From Oxalobacter sp. (GTDB taxonomy: Bacteria > Pseudomonadota > Gammaproteobacteria > Burkholderiales > Burkholderiaceae_D): a stretch of 64,000 nucleotides of DNA. Location of the stretch: the NCBI GenBank assembly GCA_003605115.1, contig QZKY01000016.1, positions 212,581 through 276,580 of the forward strand. Reading direction: 5' to 3'. Of the stretch, positions 40,808 to 48,706 are shown piece by piece. Each line of letters opens with the position of its first letter. Position 1 is the stretch's first letter. The notes beneath the pieces were generated by a model that was not told the DNA's origin, made no database searches, and worked only from the letters and a program-made list of their open reading frames with translations. A program made the position numbers and the translations under genes.

Positions 40808-41587
40808 TTATTCGCCCTTGAAGTCCGGCTTGCGGTTTGCCAGAAAGGCCGCCGCGCCTTCCTTGTAGTCCTTGGAATCCAGCAGCGCGTAGGCGGCAGC
40901 AAATTCTTCGGGTGTCAGTGGCGCGGGTTGTGGTGCCAGTCGGCGCGCAAGCTGCTTGTTCATGCGCGCGGCGAGCGGGGCACCTTCAGCAATTCTTGCG
41001 GCGCTGATTTTTGCTTGCTGCAATACGTCCTCGGCGATCCGATGCAACAAGCCTTTTTGTTGTGCTTCGGCAGCATCAAACACGCGGCCTTCCAGCAGTA
41101 TTTCAAGTGCGGTGGCCACACCAACCAGTTGCACCAGTCCTTGCATTTCCGATGGCGCGAGCGCAAAGCCGAGGCGTTTGATCGGAATGCCGAAACGTGC
41201 CTTGGGCGAGGCAATGCGCAAGTCGCAGGCGCAGGCAATCTCCAGCCCGCCACCAACGCACACGCCTTCAATGGCAGCAATGGTGGGGTGAATGCATGCG
41301 GTAATGGCTTCCAGTGCGTGCCCAACGAGCGCCGTGTGATAGTGAATGCCTTGTTCCACAGAATTGCGCACTTCAGCAAATTCCGCGATGTCGGCGCCGG
41401 CCGCGAAGTTGCCGTCCTCACCTTGCACGATGATGCAGCGCAAGGAGGTGTCCTTCGATAGTTCACGGAAAACAAGCGCCAGATCGCGCCACATCGCCAC
41501 ATCCAGCGCATTCAGTTTTCCGGGATGGGAAAGCGTGACTGTGGCGATGACCCCGTCGCGCGTTTGCAAGATACGTCTCGTGTTCAT
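40808..41587 (-). CDS. Enoyl-CoA hydratase/isomerase family protein
   Basis: A 259-residue crotonase-fold protein. The oxyanion-hole segments are visible (GEDGNFAAGADIAEFAE and CVGGGLEIACACDLRIA) and the first catalytic Glu equivalent is the E in GGGLEI. The second Glu of true hydratases (FGxPE-type) is replaced: the sequence is RFGIPIKRLG. Hence the hydratase reaction is doubtful; isomerase, lyase or CoA-hydrolase chemistry is possible. It is convergent with recX, 71 bases apart. Confidence 0.85.
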   Translation of the reverse strand: MNTRRILQTRDGVIATVTLSHPGKLNALDVAMWRDLALVFRELSKDTSLRCIIVQGEDGNFAAGADIAEFAEVRNSVEQGIHYHTALVGHALEAITACIHPTIAAIEGVCVGGGLEIACACDLRIASPKARFGIPIKRLGFALAPSEMQGLVQLVGVATALEILLEGRVFDAAEAQQKGLLHRIAEDVLQQAKISAARIAEGAPLAARMNKQLARRLAPQPAPLTPEEFAAAYALLDSKDYKEGAAAFLANRKPDFKGE

Positions 41588-41597
41588 GGCTTTATTT

Positions 41598-42401
41598 TTA
41601 GGCGGGTTTCATTTGCCGTTTGTAAGCCAGGCAAAGCAAAGCCAGGCCGATGATGATCATGGGAAGCGACAGCAGTTGTCCGGCAGAGATCATGATGCCT
41701 GCAACGTGCACTTCATAATCCGGTGTGCGGAAAAACTCTGTGAAAAAGCGGGCACAACCGTACATCATCACCCCAAAGCTGACGACGGCCATGCGGGGAC
41801 GCGGTTTGCGTGCATAGAACCACAGGATGATGAAAAGCAGCAGCCCATCCACGAGCGCTTGATACAAGGGAGACGGGTGGCGGGGCAGGTTATCCACGCG
41901 TGGCCAAATCATCGCCCAGGGCAGAGAAGGATCGGCGACGCGCCCCCACAGTTCTGCATTGATGAAATTACCGATGCGGCCAAAGAAAAATCCCAGGGGT
42001 GCGAGCGGCGCGGTGAAATCCATGATGTCGACCCACGCACGCTGGTGCTTACGTCCCCACCACCACATGCAAAGAATCACGCCCAAGAATCCGCCGTGGA
42101 TTGACATGCCGCCTTTCCAGACAGCGAAAATCTCGAGTGGATGTGAAAAATAATAAACGGGGTGATAAAACAGCACCTCGCCCAATCGCGCGCCGACAAT
42201 GACGCCCAGCACGCAGTAATACAAAAGGTCGTCGAGGTGTTCCTTTTTCCATCCGGCAGCGGCGATGTGGGGGTGCTTGAGTCGCAGTCGCCCAAGTAAA
42301 AGGTATTGCGCAAAAGCGGCCAGATACATCAGGCCGTACCAGTGGATGGCGAGGGGGCCGATCTTCAGGGCGACCGGGTCAGGCATTGGATGAATGAGCA
42401 T
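41598..42401 (-). CDS. lgt: Prolipoprotein diacylglyceryl transferase
   Basis: Lgt adds diacylglycerol to the lipobox Cys of lipoproteins in the inner membrane. The 267-residue protein has seven or so helices, HGGFLGVILCMW and the signature GRIGNFINAELWGR with the essential Arg and Glu. It is ten bases upstream of the crotonase-fold gene on the same strand, and divergent from ilvD. Confidence 0.97.
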   Translation of the reverse strand: MLIHPMPDPVALKIGPLAIHWYGLMYLAAFAQYLLLGRLRLKHPHIAAAGWKKEHLDDLLYYCVLGVIVGARLGEVLFYHPVYYFSHPLEIFAVWKGGMSIHGGFLGVILCMWWWGRKHQRAWVDIMDFTAPLAPLGFFFGRIGNFINAELWGRVADPSLPWAMIWPRVDNLPRHPSPLYQALVDGLLLFIILWFYARKPRPRMAVVSFGVMMYGCARFFTEFFRTPDYEVHVAGIMISAGQLLSLPMIIIGLALLCLAYKRQMKPA

Positions 42402-42560
42402 GCAATATCTATGTGGGTTGCAATCGATCGAACTGGAAGGCGGTTTGGATTATACTCTGCAACTTGCATGCTTTTTTCAAAAGCAGATACCAGAATTTAG
42501 CAGGCTGGCAGGCGAAGATGCCCAAGCCGTCTGCGTTGAAATTACCAGGAGAGAAACATC

Positions 42561-44435
42561 ATGCCGCAATACCGTTCCAAAACCTCCACGCATGGCCGCA
42601 ATATGGCGGGCGCCCGTTCCTTGTGGCGCGCCTGCGGTGCGAAGGATGGCGACTTTGACAAACCCATCATTGCCGTGGTGAATTCATACACGCAGTTCGT
42701 GCCCGGTCATGTTCACCTCAAGGATCTGGGTCAGATGGTCGCGCGCGAAATTGAAGCGGCAGGCGGCGTTGCGCGGGAATTCAACACCATCGCGCTTTGC
42801 GATGGCATTGCGATGGGGCATGGCGGCATGCTGTATTCGCTGCCGTCACGCGAATTGATTGCGGATTCGGTTGAGTACATGGTGAACGGGCATTGCGCCG
42901 ATGCGATGATTTGCATCACCAACTGCGACAAGATCACGCCAGGCATGCTGATGGCGTCGATGCGCCTGAACATTCCGACGATTTTTGTCTCCGGTGGTCC
43001 GATGGAAGCCGGTAAAACGGTAGAAGCACTGCATGGCCGTCAGCAAGGTTCGCAGAAAGTCATCAAAATCGATTTGATTGACGCGATGATTCAGGCGGGC
43101 GATCCGGGCGTCACCGATGATGAAGTGATGGCGTTTGAACGCTCGGCCTGTCCGACCTGCGGTTCTTGTGCCGGTATGTTTACCGCCAATTCGATGAACT
43201 GTCTGACCGAAGCGCTGGGTATGGGTTTGCCGGGGAACGGCACGCTGATGGCGACCCACGCGGATCGCCGCGACTTGTTCATGCGCGGTGCGCGCATGAT
43301 CGTGGACATGACCAAGCGCTATTACGAGCAAAACGATGCAAGGATCCTGCCGCGCAGCATTGCCAACAAGACGGCATTCGAGAATGCGATGGCGCTGGAC
43401 GTGGCCATGGGCGGTTCGACCAATACCGTGTTGCATTTGCTGGCGATTGCGCAGGAAGCGGGCGTGAATTTTACGCTGGCGGATATCGACCGCATTTCGC
43501 GCAAGGTGCCGTGCCTGTGCAAGGTGGCGCCGATGACGCAGGACTACCATATCGAAGACGTACATCGCGCTGGGGGCATCACAGCGATCTTGGGCGAGCT
43601 GTCGCGTGCAGGTTTGCTCGACACCAGTGCGTTGACAGTGCACAGCAAAACGCTGGGCGAAGCGATTACGAACAACGACATCATGGCGACAAACGATCCG
43701 GCAGTGCACCAGTTTTACAAGGCCGCGCCGGGCGGTGTGCCGACCATGGTCGCGTTTTCGCAAAACAAGCGCTATGAACAGCTCGATATGGATCGGGTTG
43801 GTGGCTGCATTCGCAACAAGGCGAATGCGCTTTCGCAAGATGGCGGACTCGCCGTTTTGCACGGCAACATTGCTGTAGACGGTTGCATCGTAAAGACTGC
43901 GGGTGTGGATGAAAGCATTCTCGTTTTCAGCGGCAAGGCGCGTATTTTCGAAAGTCAGGAAGATGCCGTCGCCGCGATTCTGGGTGACAAGATTAAAGAT
44001 GGCGATGTCGTTATCATCCAGTATGAAGGTCCGAAAGGCGGGCCCGGCATGCAGGAAATGCTGTACCCGACCTCTTACCTGAAATCGAAGGGGTTGGGCA
44101 AGACGTGTGCGCTGGTGACGGATGGTCGTTTCTCCGGCGGGTCGTCCGGTCTCGTGATTGGCCATTGCTCCCCTGAGGCAGCCTCGGGCGGCGCGATTGG
44201 CTTGGTGGAGGAAGGCGATATCATCGACATTGACATTCCCAAGCGCACAATTAACTTGCGCGTCACCGACGCGGTGCTGACAGAGCGTCGCAAGACGATG
44301 GAAGCCAAGGGCGACAAGGCCTGGAAACCGGCTACCCGTAAACGTGAAGTATCTCAGGCGCTGCAAGCCTATGCGGCCTTGGCAGCTTCGGCGGATCGGG
44401 GTGCAGTACGGGATTTGTCGCAGTTGAAACGGTAA
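42561..44435 (+). CDS. ilvD: Dihydroxy-acid dehydratase
   Basis: IlvD makes 2-oxo acids for isoleucine and valine. The 624-residue protein has the [4Fe-4S] Cys set of the E. coli class ([31 protein letters not shown]) and the late [16 protein letters not shown] clear AGGAG site precedes the ATG at 42561. The 159-base leader has a TATACT box near 42450 but no leader-peptide codon run for Leu/Ile/Val that I can see, so attenuation is not supported. It is followed by the rpsP promoter. Confidence 0.98.
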   Translation: MPQYRSKTSTHGRNMAGARSLWRACGAKDGDFDKPIIAVVNSYTQFVPGHVHLKDLGQMVAREIEAAGGVAREFNTIALCDGIAMGHGGMLYSLPSRELIADSVEYMVNGHCADAMICITNCDKITPGMLMASMRLNIPTIFVSGGPMEAGKTVEALHGRQQGSQKVIKIDLIDAMIQAGDPGVTDDEVMAFERSACPTCGSCAGMFTANSMNCLTEALGMGLPGNGTLMATHADRRDLFMRGARMIVDMTKRYYEQNDARILPRSIANKTAFENAMALDVAMGGSTNTVLHLLAIAQEAGVNFTLADIDRISRKVPCLCKVAPMTQDYHIEDVHRAGGITAILGELSRAGLLDTSALTVHSKTLGEAITNNDIMATNDPAVHQFYKAAPGGVPTMVAFSQNKRYEQLDMDRVGGCIRNKANALSQDGGLAVLHGNIAVDGCIVKTAGVDESILVFSGKARIFESQEDAVAAILGDKIKDGDVVIIQYEGPKGGPGMQEMLYPTSYLKSKGLGKTCALVTDGRFSGGSSGLVIGHCSPEAASGGAIGLVEEGDIIDIDIPKRTINLRVTDAVLTERRKTMEAKGDKAWKPATRKREVSQALQAYAALAASADRGAVRDLSQLKR

Positions 44436-44453
44436 TCTGGATTTTTAACCGGA

Positions 44454-44482
44454 TTGGAATTGCAGGAAAAGTACGCTATAAT
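44454..44482 (+). promoter_or_regulatory. Promoter of the rpsP-rimM-trmD-rplS operon
   Basis: TTGGAA (44454-44459) and TATAAT (44477-44482) with a 17-bp spacer and a GCGG discriminator. It starts 19 bases after the ilvD stop and lies 42 bases before the rpsP ATG. Confidence 0.8.
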
Positions 44483-44523
44483 CGCGGACTTTTCCCATAC
44501 CTCATATTTATTGGAATTACACT

Positions 44524-44772
44524 ATGGTCGTTATTCGTTTAGCTCGCGGGGGTACCAAAAAGCGTCCGTTTTACAGCATCGTTGCAGCCGATTCTCGTAG
44601 TCGCCGCGATGGTCGTTTCATCGAACGCATTGGTTTTTACAACCCGATTGCTACTGGCAATGAAGAATCTTGCCGCATTGCGCAAGACCGCTTGGCATAC
44701 TGGCAAGGCGTTGGCGCGCAAATGTCGCCTGCTGTTGCCCGCCTGGCCGCTTTGCCTGGCAAAGCTTCCTAA
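44524..44772 (+). CDS. rpsP: 30S ribosomal protein S16
   Basis: S16 stabilises the 5' domain of 16S rRNA. The 82-residue protein starts [20 protein letters not shown], the family signature. It is the first gene of the rpsP-rimM-trmD-rplS operon, which links ribosome assembly to tRNA m1G37 methylation. Confidence 0.99.
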   Translation: MVVIRLARGGTKKRPFYSIVAADSRSRRDGRFIERIGFYNPIATGNEESCRIAQDRLAYWQGVGAQMSPAVARLAALPGKAS

Positions 44773-44781
44773 CTTGCAAAG

Positions 44782-45333
44782 TTGCAAAGAAAAACATCGT
44801 ACGGGGTAAGCATCCCCGATGATCTGGTGCCGGTGGGGTATATCGCCGGTGCTTTCGGTGTTCAGGGGTGGGTGCGTATCCACCCGTATTCCGCGCACGC
44901 GGACGCATTGCTCAATAGCAAGCGCTGGTGGCTGGACAAGCCGGAATTTTCTGATGTTGAACGCCAGCAAGCCAAACTGCATGGCGAGGAAGTCATCGCT
45001 CAGCTTGTTGGACTTGCCGACCGGGATGCTGCTGAAGCACTGAAAGGCACGGTCGTACACGTCTCCCGTCGCTATTTTCCTCCGCTCGAAGAGAATGAAT
45101 TCTACTGGGTCGATTTGATCGGCCTGTCCGTCGTGAATCTGCAAGGTGAAGCATTGGGGACGGTCAGTGGCCTGATGGAAAGTGGCGCACATCCGATTTT
45201 GCGTGTGGTTCCGGCGTCTTCGGATACCGAAGAAAAGCATCGCGAAATCCTGATTCCTTTTGTTGGGCATTTTGTGAAAACGGTTGATCAGCAAGCCAAG
45301 CTGATTACAGTAGACTGGCAGCGGGATTACTAG
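44782..45333 (+). CDS. rimM: 16S rRNA processing/30S maturation factor RimM
   Basis: RimM helps 30S maturation and binds S19. The product of about 183 residues has VPVGYIAGAFGVQGWVRIH (N-terminal domain) and YWVDLIGLSVVNLQGEALG (C-terminal PRC-barrel). The only start after the rpsP stop is TTG at 44782; there is no ATG or GTG before the conserved core, and no clear ribosome-binding site, so initiation probably depends on coupling to rpsP, whose stop is nine bases upstream in the same frame. Between it and trmD lies a long palindromic repeat. Confidence 0.93.
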   Translation: MQRKTSYGVSIPDDLVPVGYIAGAFGVQGWVRIHPYSAHADALLNSKRWWLDKPEFSDVERQQAKLHGEEVIAQLVGLADRDAAEALKGTVVHVSRRYFPPLEENEFYWVDLIGLSVVNLQGEALGTVSGLMESGAHPILRVVPASSDTEEKHREILIPFVGHFVKTVDQQAKLITVDWQRDY

Positions 45334-45344
45334 GGAAACTCTGG

Positions 45345-45480
45345 TTAACCTGCTGCGCGCTCGGATGGCTGCGTTGCGCGGTGCTCGGAATCCTCATGTA
45401 CGTTTAAGTACATTCCGGTTCCTGCGCTCCGTGCGCCTTGCCCTCCGACCGCTCGCGACGGTTTCTCAGAGTTTCCCAAG
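45345..45480. repeat. Intergenic palindromic repeat, GCGTTGC...GCGCCTTGC family, copy 2
   Basis: CTGCGTTGCGCGGTGCTCG and CCTGCGCTCCGTGCGCCTTGC flank a centre ATGTACGTTTAAGTACAT that is itself self-complementary at its ends. It lies inside the rpsP operon between rimM and trmD, so the hairpin is transcribed. It is related to 185-300. Confidence 0.7.
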
Positions 45481-45527
45481 ATGAATACCTCGGTGTGAGA
45501 GGAAAGGGATTTTCTGGAGTGTTCAAT

Positions 45528-46274
45528 ATGCAATTCGACGTCATCACGCTGTTTCCAGAAATGTTTACTGCGATTACGCAGTCGGGCATTACGCGTCGCG
45601 CGTTCGAGCAAAATCGTTGTGCGCTGACGCTCTGGAACCCACGTGATTTCACCCAGGACAAGCACCGCACTGTCGATGATCGTCCCTATGGCGGCGGCCC
45701 CGGCATGGTGATGATGGTCAAGCCGCTTGAGGATGCTATTCAGGCCGCCAAGGCACGGCAAATCGCCGCTGGCTTGCCACCGCCGCGGGTGGTATATCTC
45801 TCGCCGCAAGGCAAGCCCTTGACGCATCAACGCGTGCAGGAAATGGTGCATGAACCCGGTCTGATTTTGTTGTGCGGTCGCTACGAAGCGGTCGATCAGC
45901 GTTTGCTGGATCGTTACGTGGATGAAGAAGTCAGCATTGGTGACTTTGTGCTCTCGGGCGGCGAAATTCCGGCGATGGCGCTGATGGATGCAATGATCCG
46001 GCTGATGCCGGGGGTCTTGAATGATGATGAATCGGCCCAAAAGGACAGTTTTGTCGAAGGCTTGCTCGATTGCCCGCATTACACCCGCCCGGAAGAACAT
46101 GAAGGTGAGCTGGTTCCGGAAGTCCTGTTGGGCGGAAATCATGCTGAAATTGCAAGGTGGCGGCGGAGACAAGCTTTGGTTGCCACGCAAAAGAAACGCC
46201 CGGATCTTATTGAAAAAGCCAGAATGTCCGGGCAACTTACGGCAGCCGACGAGGTGTTTTTAAGGGATTTGTAG
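45528..46274 (+). CDS. trmD: tRNA (guanine-N1)-methyltransferase TrmD
   Basis: TrmD makes m1G37 in tRNAs with G36, which prevents +1 frameshifting. The 248-residue SPOUT protein starts [20 protein letters not shown] and has [12 protein letters not shown] and the knot-forming [19 protein letters not shown]. An GGAG site is nine bases before the ATG at 45528. An in-frame 30-residue extension is not like the family and comes from repeat sequence. Confidence 0.98.
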   Translation: MQFDVITLFPEMFTAITQSGITRRAFEQNRCALTLWNPRDFTQDKHRTVDDRPYGGGPGMVMMVKPLEDAIQAAKARQIAAGLPPPRVVYLSPQGKPLTHQRVQEMVHEPGLILLCGRYEAVDQRLLDRYVDEEVSIGDFVLSGGEIPAMALMDAMIRLMPGVLNDDESAQKDSFVEGLLDCPHYTRPEEHEGELVPEVLLGGNHAEIARWRRRQALVATQKKRPDLIEKARMSGQLTAADEVFLRDL

Positions 46275-46429
46275 TACAATCTCGCGTTCCGTTGGGCTGT
46301 TTCACAGTTTCCAAGGCATATAGCGCGGACAATGATCCGCATGTTTAACCCCATCCTCTTCCGGGCAGTGTTTCGCACAAGTGAAAACGCACAGATAATG
46401 CGCCGGTACGATGGTCTCAGGAGTCAACA

Positions 46430-46810
46430 ATGAATCTGATTCAGCAACTCGAGCAAGAAGAAATCGCCCGTCTGGGCAAGAAAATTCCCGCTTTCGCACC
46501 TGGTGACACCGTGGTTGTGAATGTCAACGTGGTGGAAGGTACACGCAAGCGTGCGCAGGCTTACGAAGGGGTGGTTGTGGCCAGGCGTAATCGCGGCCTG
46601 AACTCCAATTTCATCGTTCGCAAAATTTCATCGGGTGAAGGCGTGGAGCGTACGTTCCAACTCTATTCGCCGTTGATTGCGTCGATTGAAGTCAAGCGTC
46701 GCGGCGATGTGCGTCGCGCCAAGCTGTACTATCTGCGCGAACGCTCGGGCAAATCGGCACGTATCCGCGAAAAACTGTCCGGTTCCCGCCCTCAGGCGTC
46801 GGCAGAGTAA
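46430..46810 (+). CDS. rplS: 50S ribosomal protein L19
   Basis: L19 lies at the 30S-50S interface. The 126-residue protein starts [20 protein letters not shown] and has the family [13 protein letters not shown]. An AGGAG site precedes the ATG. It ends in TAATG, the ATG of which would begin a 247-residue ORF; but a strong terminator follows 28 bases later. A TACAAT -10 (46275-46280) lies directly after the trmD stop, so it may also have its own promoter. Confidence 0.98.
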   Translation: MNLIQQLEQEEIARLGKKIPAFAPGDTVVVNVNVVEGTRKRAQAYEGVVVARRNRGLNSNFIVRKISSGEGVERTFQLYSPLIASIEVKRRGDVRRAKLYYLRERSGKSARIREKLSGSRPQASAE

Positions 46811-46837
46811 TGGCTATGCGCCGCAACACATCCACGA

Positions 46838-46862
46838 GGGCGCCCGAAGGCGCCCTTTTTTA
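46838..46862 (+). terminator. Terminator after rplS
   Basis: GGGCGCC paired with GGCGCCC (838-844 with 849-855), loop CGAA, followed by TTTTTT. It is 28 bases past the rplS stop and should end the rpsP operon. It is inside the ORF that would begin at the rplS TAATG. Confidence 0.9.
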
Positions 46863-46890
46863 CTTTTCCCAGGATAATCCGCTGGGAAAA

Positions 46891-47553
46891 GTGCCATTTG
46901 ATCCATCGACGATGAGGATCGAAACGATCGCTGATCGCGAGGTGGTTCATCCTGACAGGTTGAATGTCGATTGGATACGTTCGCGCTTTTCCAATCCGCC
47001 TGCATGGCAACCCGAAGACCGTCTGGAGAAACGACTTCCCACGGCGTTTGATCCGCCGATGCCAGCTTCGGTGCTGGTACCGATTGTGGCGCGCGCGGAA
47101 GGGCCCGCCATGCTGCTCACCAAGCGCACCGATCACTTGCACCACCATCCGAGTCAGGTCAGTTTTCCGGGGGGCAGAGTCGAGGAAAGTGATACCTCGC
47201 CCATCGAAACTGCCTTGCGTGAAACCATGGAAGAGGTTGGTTTACATCGGGGGCATATCGACATTATTGGCAGGTTGCCTGAATATGTGACAGGCACGGG
47301 CTATCGCGTGACGCCGATTGTTTCCATCGTCACGCCGCCCTTTGAACTGGAACCCGATTCCTTCGAAGTGGCAGAAGTGCTCGAAGTGCCGTTGTCGCAC
47401 TTGATGAATGCAATGAATCACCGTTTGCTGACCGCGGAGTTTCCCAACGGGATAGGATGGCGCTCGTTTTACGCCATCCCGTATGAAAAATATTTCATCT
47501 GGGGCGCGACGGCTGGGATGTTGCGCAATCTGTTTCATTTTTTGCGCGCATGA
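46891..47553 (+). CDS. NUDIX hydrolase, CoA pyrophosphatase-like
   Basis: A 220-residue NUDIX protein that likely cleaves CoA or a related nucleotide. The core FPGGRVEESDTSPIETALRE with ETMEEVG is the NUDIX box, and the N-terminal VPFDPSTMRIETIADREVV matches the CoA-pyrophosphatase subgroup. I place the start at GTG 46891 because the rplS terminator (46838-46862) lies inside the longer frame from 46810; that longer frame would encode terminator residues not found in the family. Its own promoter is not clear. It could be partly expressed by terminator readthrough. Confidence 0.82.
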   Translation: MPFDPSTMRIETIADREVVHPDRLNVDWIRSRFSNPPAWQPEDRLEKRLPTAFDPPMPASVLVPIVARAEGPAMLLTKRTDHLHHHPSQVSFPGGRVEESDTSPIETALRETMEEVGLHRGHIDIIGRLPEYVTGTGYRVTPIVSIVTPPFELEPDSFEVAEVLEVPLSHLMNAMNHRLLTAEFPNGIGWRSFYAIPYEKYFIWGATAGMLRNLFHFLRA

Positions 47554-47631
47554 TCGGATTCCCGGCAATACGGTTTGATTCTGCTGGTAGGGTAGGGTAT
47601 CTTTGCGTGTGAGCGATTTCAAGGAAAACAG

Positions 47632-48588
47632 ATGGCTTTTCTTTCCATTCTTTGCGCTTTACTGATCGAACAGGTTCGACCCTTGCGGGCGAACAATGTC
47701 GTTTTCGGCGCGATTAAAATGCTTTCCGCGCGGATTGAAGCCGGGTTCAATGCAGGTCAGCCGCGAAATGGGCGCTTAGCCTGGTTTGTTGTCGTGTTGC
47801 TGCTGGCGGTTCCTGTCTATCTCATTCACCTCATCGCTGCCAGCATCAACCCGCTGTTTGAGCTTGCCTGGAATGTCATCGTGGCGTACTTCACCATCGG
47901 TTTTCGTCAATACAGCCACCATTTTTCATCCATTCAGATGGCGCTGCTTTCCGGCGACGACGTGAAGGCGCGAACCTTGCTGGCGGAGTGGACGGGCTTG
48001 GATACCGTCGGCATGGAAGTTTCCGACATTTCGCGCATTGCTATTGAAAAAGCCCTGGTGACGGCGCATCACAGCGTTTTTGGCGTGTTGCTCTGGTTTT
48101 TGTTGCCCATCGGCCCTGCGGGTGCGGTGGTGTATCGCGTGGCCGAACATTTGGCGCGCGCGTGGAATGACCCTGCTCAAACAACCGAAGACATGTTCGG
48201 CGTATTCGCCAGCAAAGCTTTTTACTGGGCGGACTGGATTCCGGTAAGACTGACGGCGGTGGCGTTCGCTGTGGTGGGTAATTTTGAAGATGCCATTTAC
48301 GCCTGGCGCAATTTCGCCAGGCGCTGGGAAAACGAAACGCTCGGCATCATTCTTTCTGCGGGCGGTGGCGCCTTGGGGATCAGGCTCGGCAACCCTGCTG
48401 AAAAAGCCATCAGCATTCCAGAGCTTGATATGACGACAGGTGATTACACCAACGTCGAACTGGAGAGCATGCCTGGCGAAGAACCGATGCTGCGCTCGCT
48501 CCAAAGTGCCGTTGGTTTGTTGTGGCGCGCCACCTTGTTGTGGTTGCTGCTGATTCTGCTTTTGTCGATAGCCGTGTGGATCGGATAA
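47632..48588 (+). CDS. CobD/CbiB-family membrane protein
   Basis: A 318-residue protein of about five to seven helices. The pattern (LCALLIEQVRPLR; RVAEHLARAWNDPA; LTAVAFAVVGNFEDAI; GALGIRLGNP) matches the CobD/CbiB family, whose classic members join aminopropanol to cobyric acid in cobalamin synthesis. No other cobalamin gene is here, and in betaproteobacteria a lone paralogue of this kind is common, so a different reaction is likely. A 78-base gap separates it from the NUDIX gene. Confidence 0.85.
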   Translation: MAFLSILCALLIEQVRPLRANNVVFGAIKMLSARIEAGFNAGQPRNGRLAWFVVVLLLAVPVYLIHLIAASINPLFELAWNVIVAYFTIGFRQYSHHFSSIQMALLSGDDVKARTLLAEWTGLDTVGMEVSDISRIAIEKALVTAHHSVFGVLLWFLLPIGPAGAVVYRVAEHLARAWNDPAQTTEDMFGVFASKAFYWADWIPVRLTAVAFAVVGNFEDAIYAWRNFARRWENETLGIILSAGGGALGIRLGNPAEKAISIPELDMTTGDYTNVELESMPGEEPMLRSLQSAVGLLWRATLLWLLLILLLSIAVWIG

Positions 48589-48706
48589 CGACTCAGATGC
48601 ATGCCTTCATGACTAAGGCAACAACGATGAATGCAGTCAACCGTAGTGGCTTCGCAATGCTTACGACCTGCATCGCAGGGGCAAGAAACATTCACACATT
48701 CCGTTT

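Noticed and set aside
42402..42560. Leader peptide or riboswitch before ilvD
   Set aside because: No run of branched-chain codons and no recognised riboswitch core could be found.
42846..44366. Minus-strand 506-residue ORF, antisense to ilvD
   Set aside because: The ilvD gene is clear on the other strand; the antisense frame is a composition shadow without recognisable domains.
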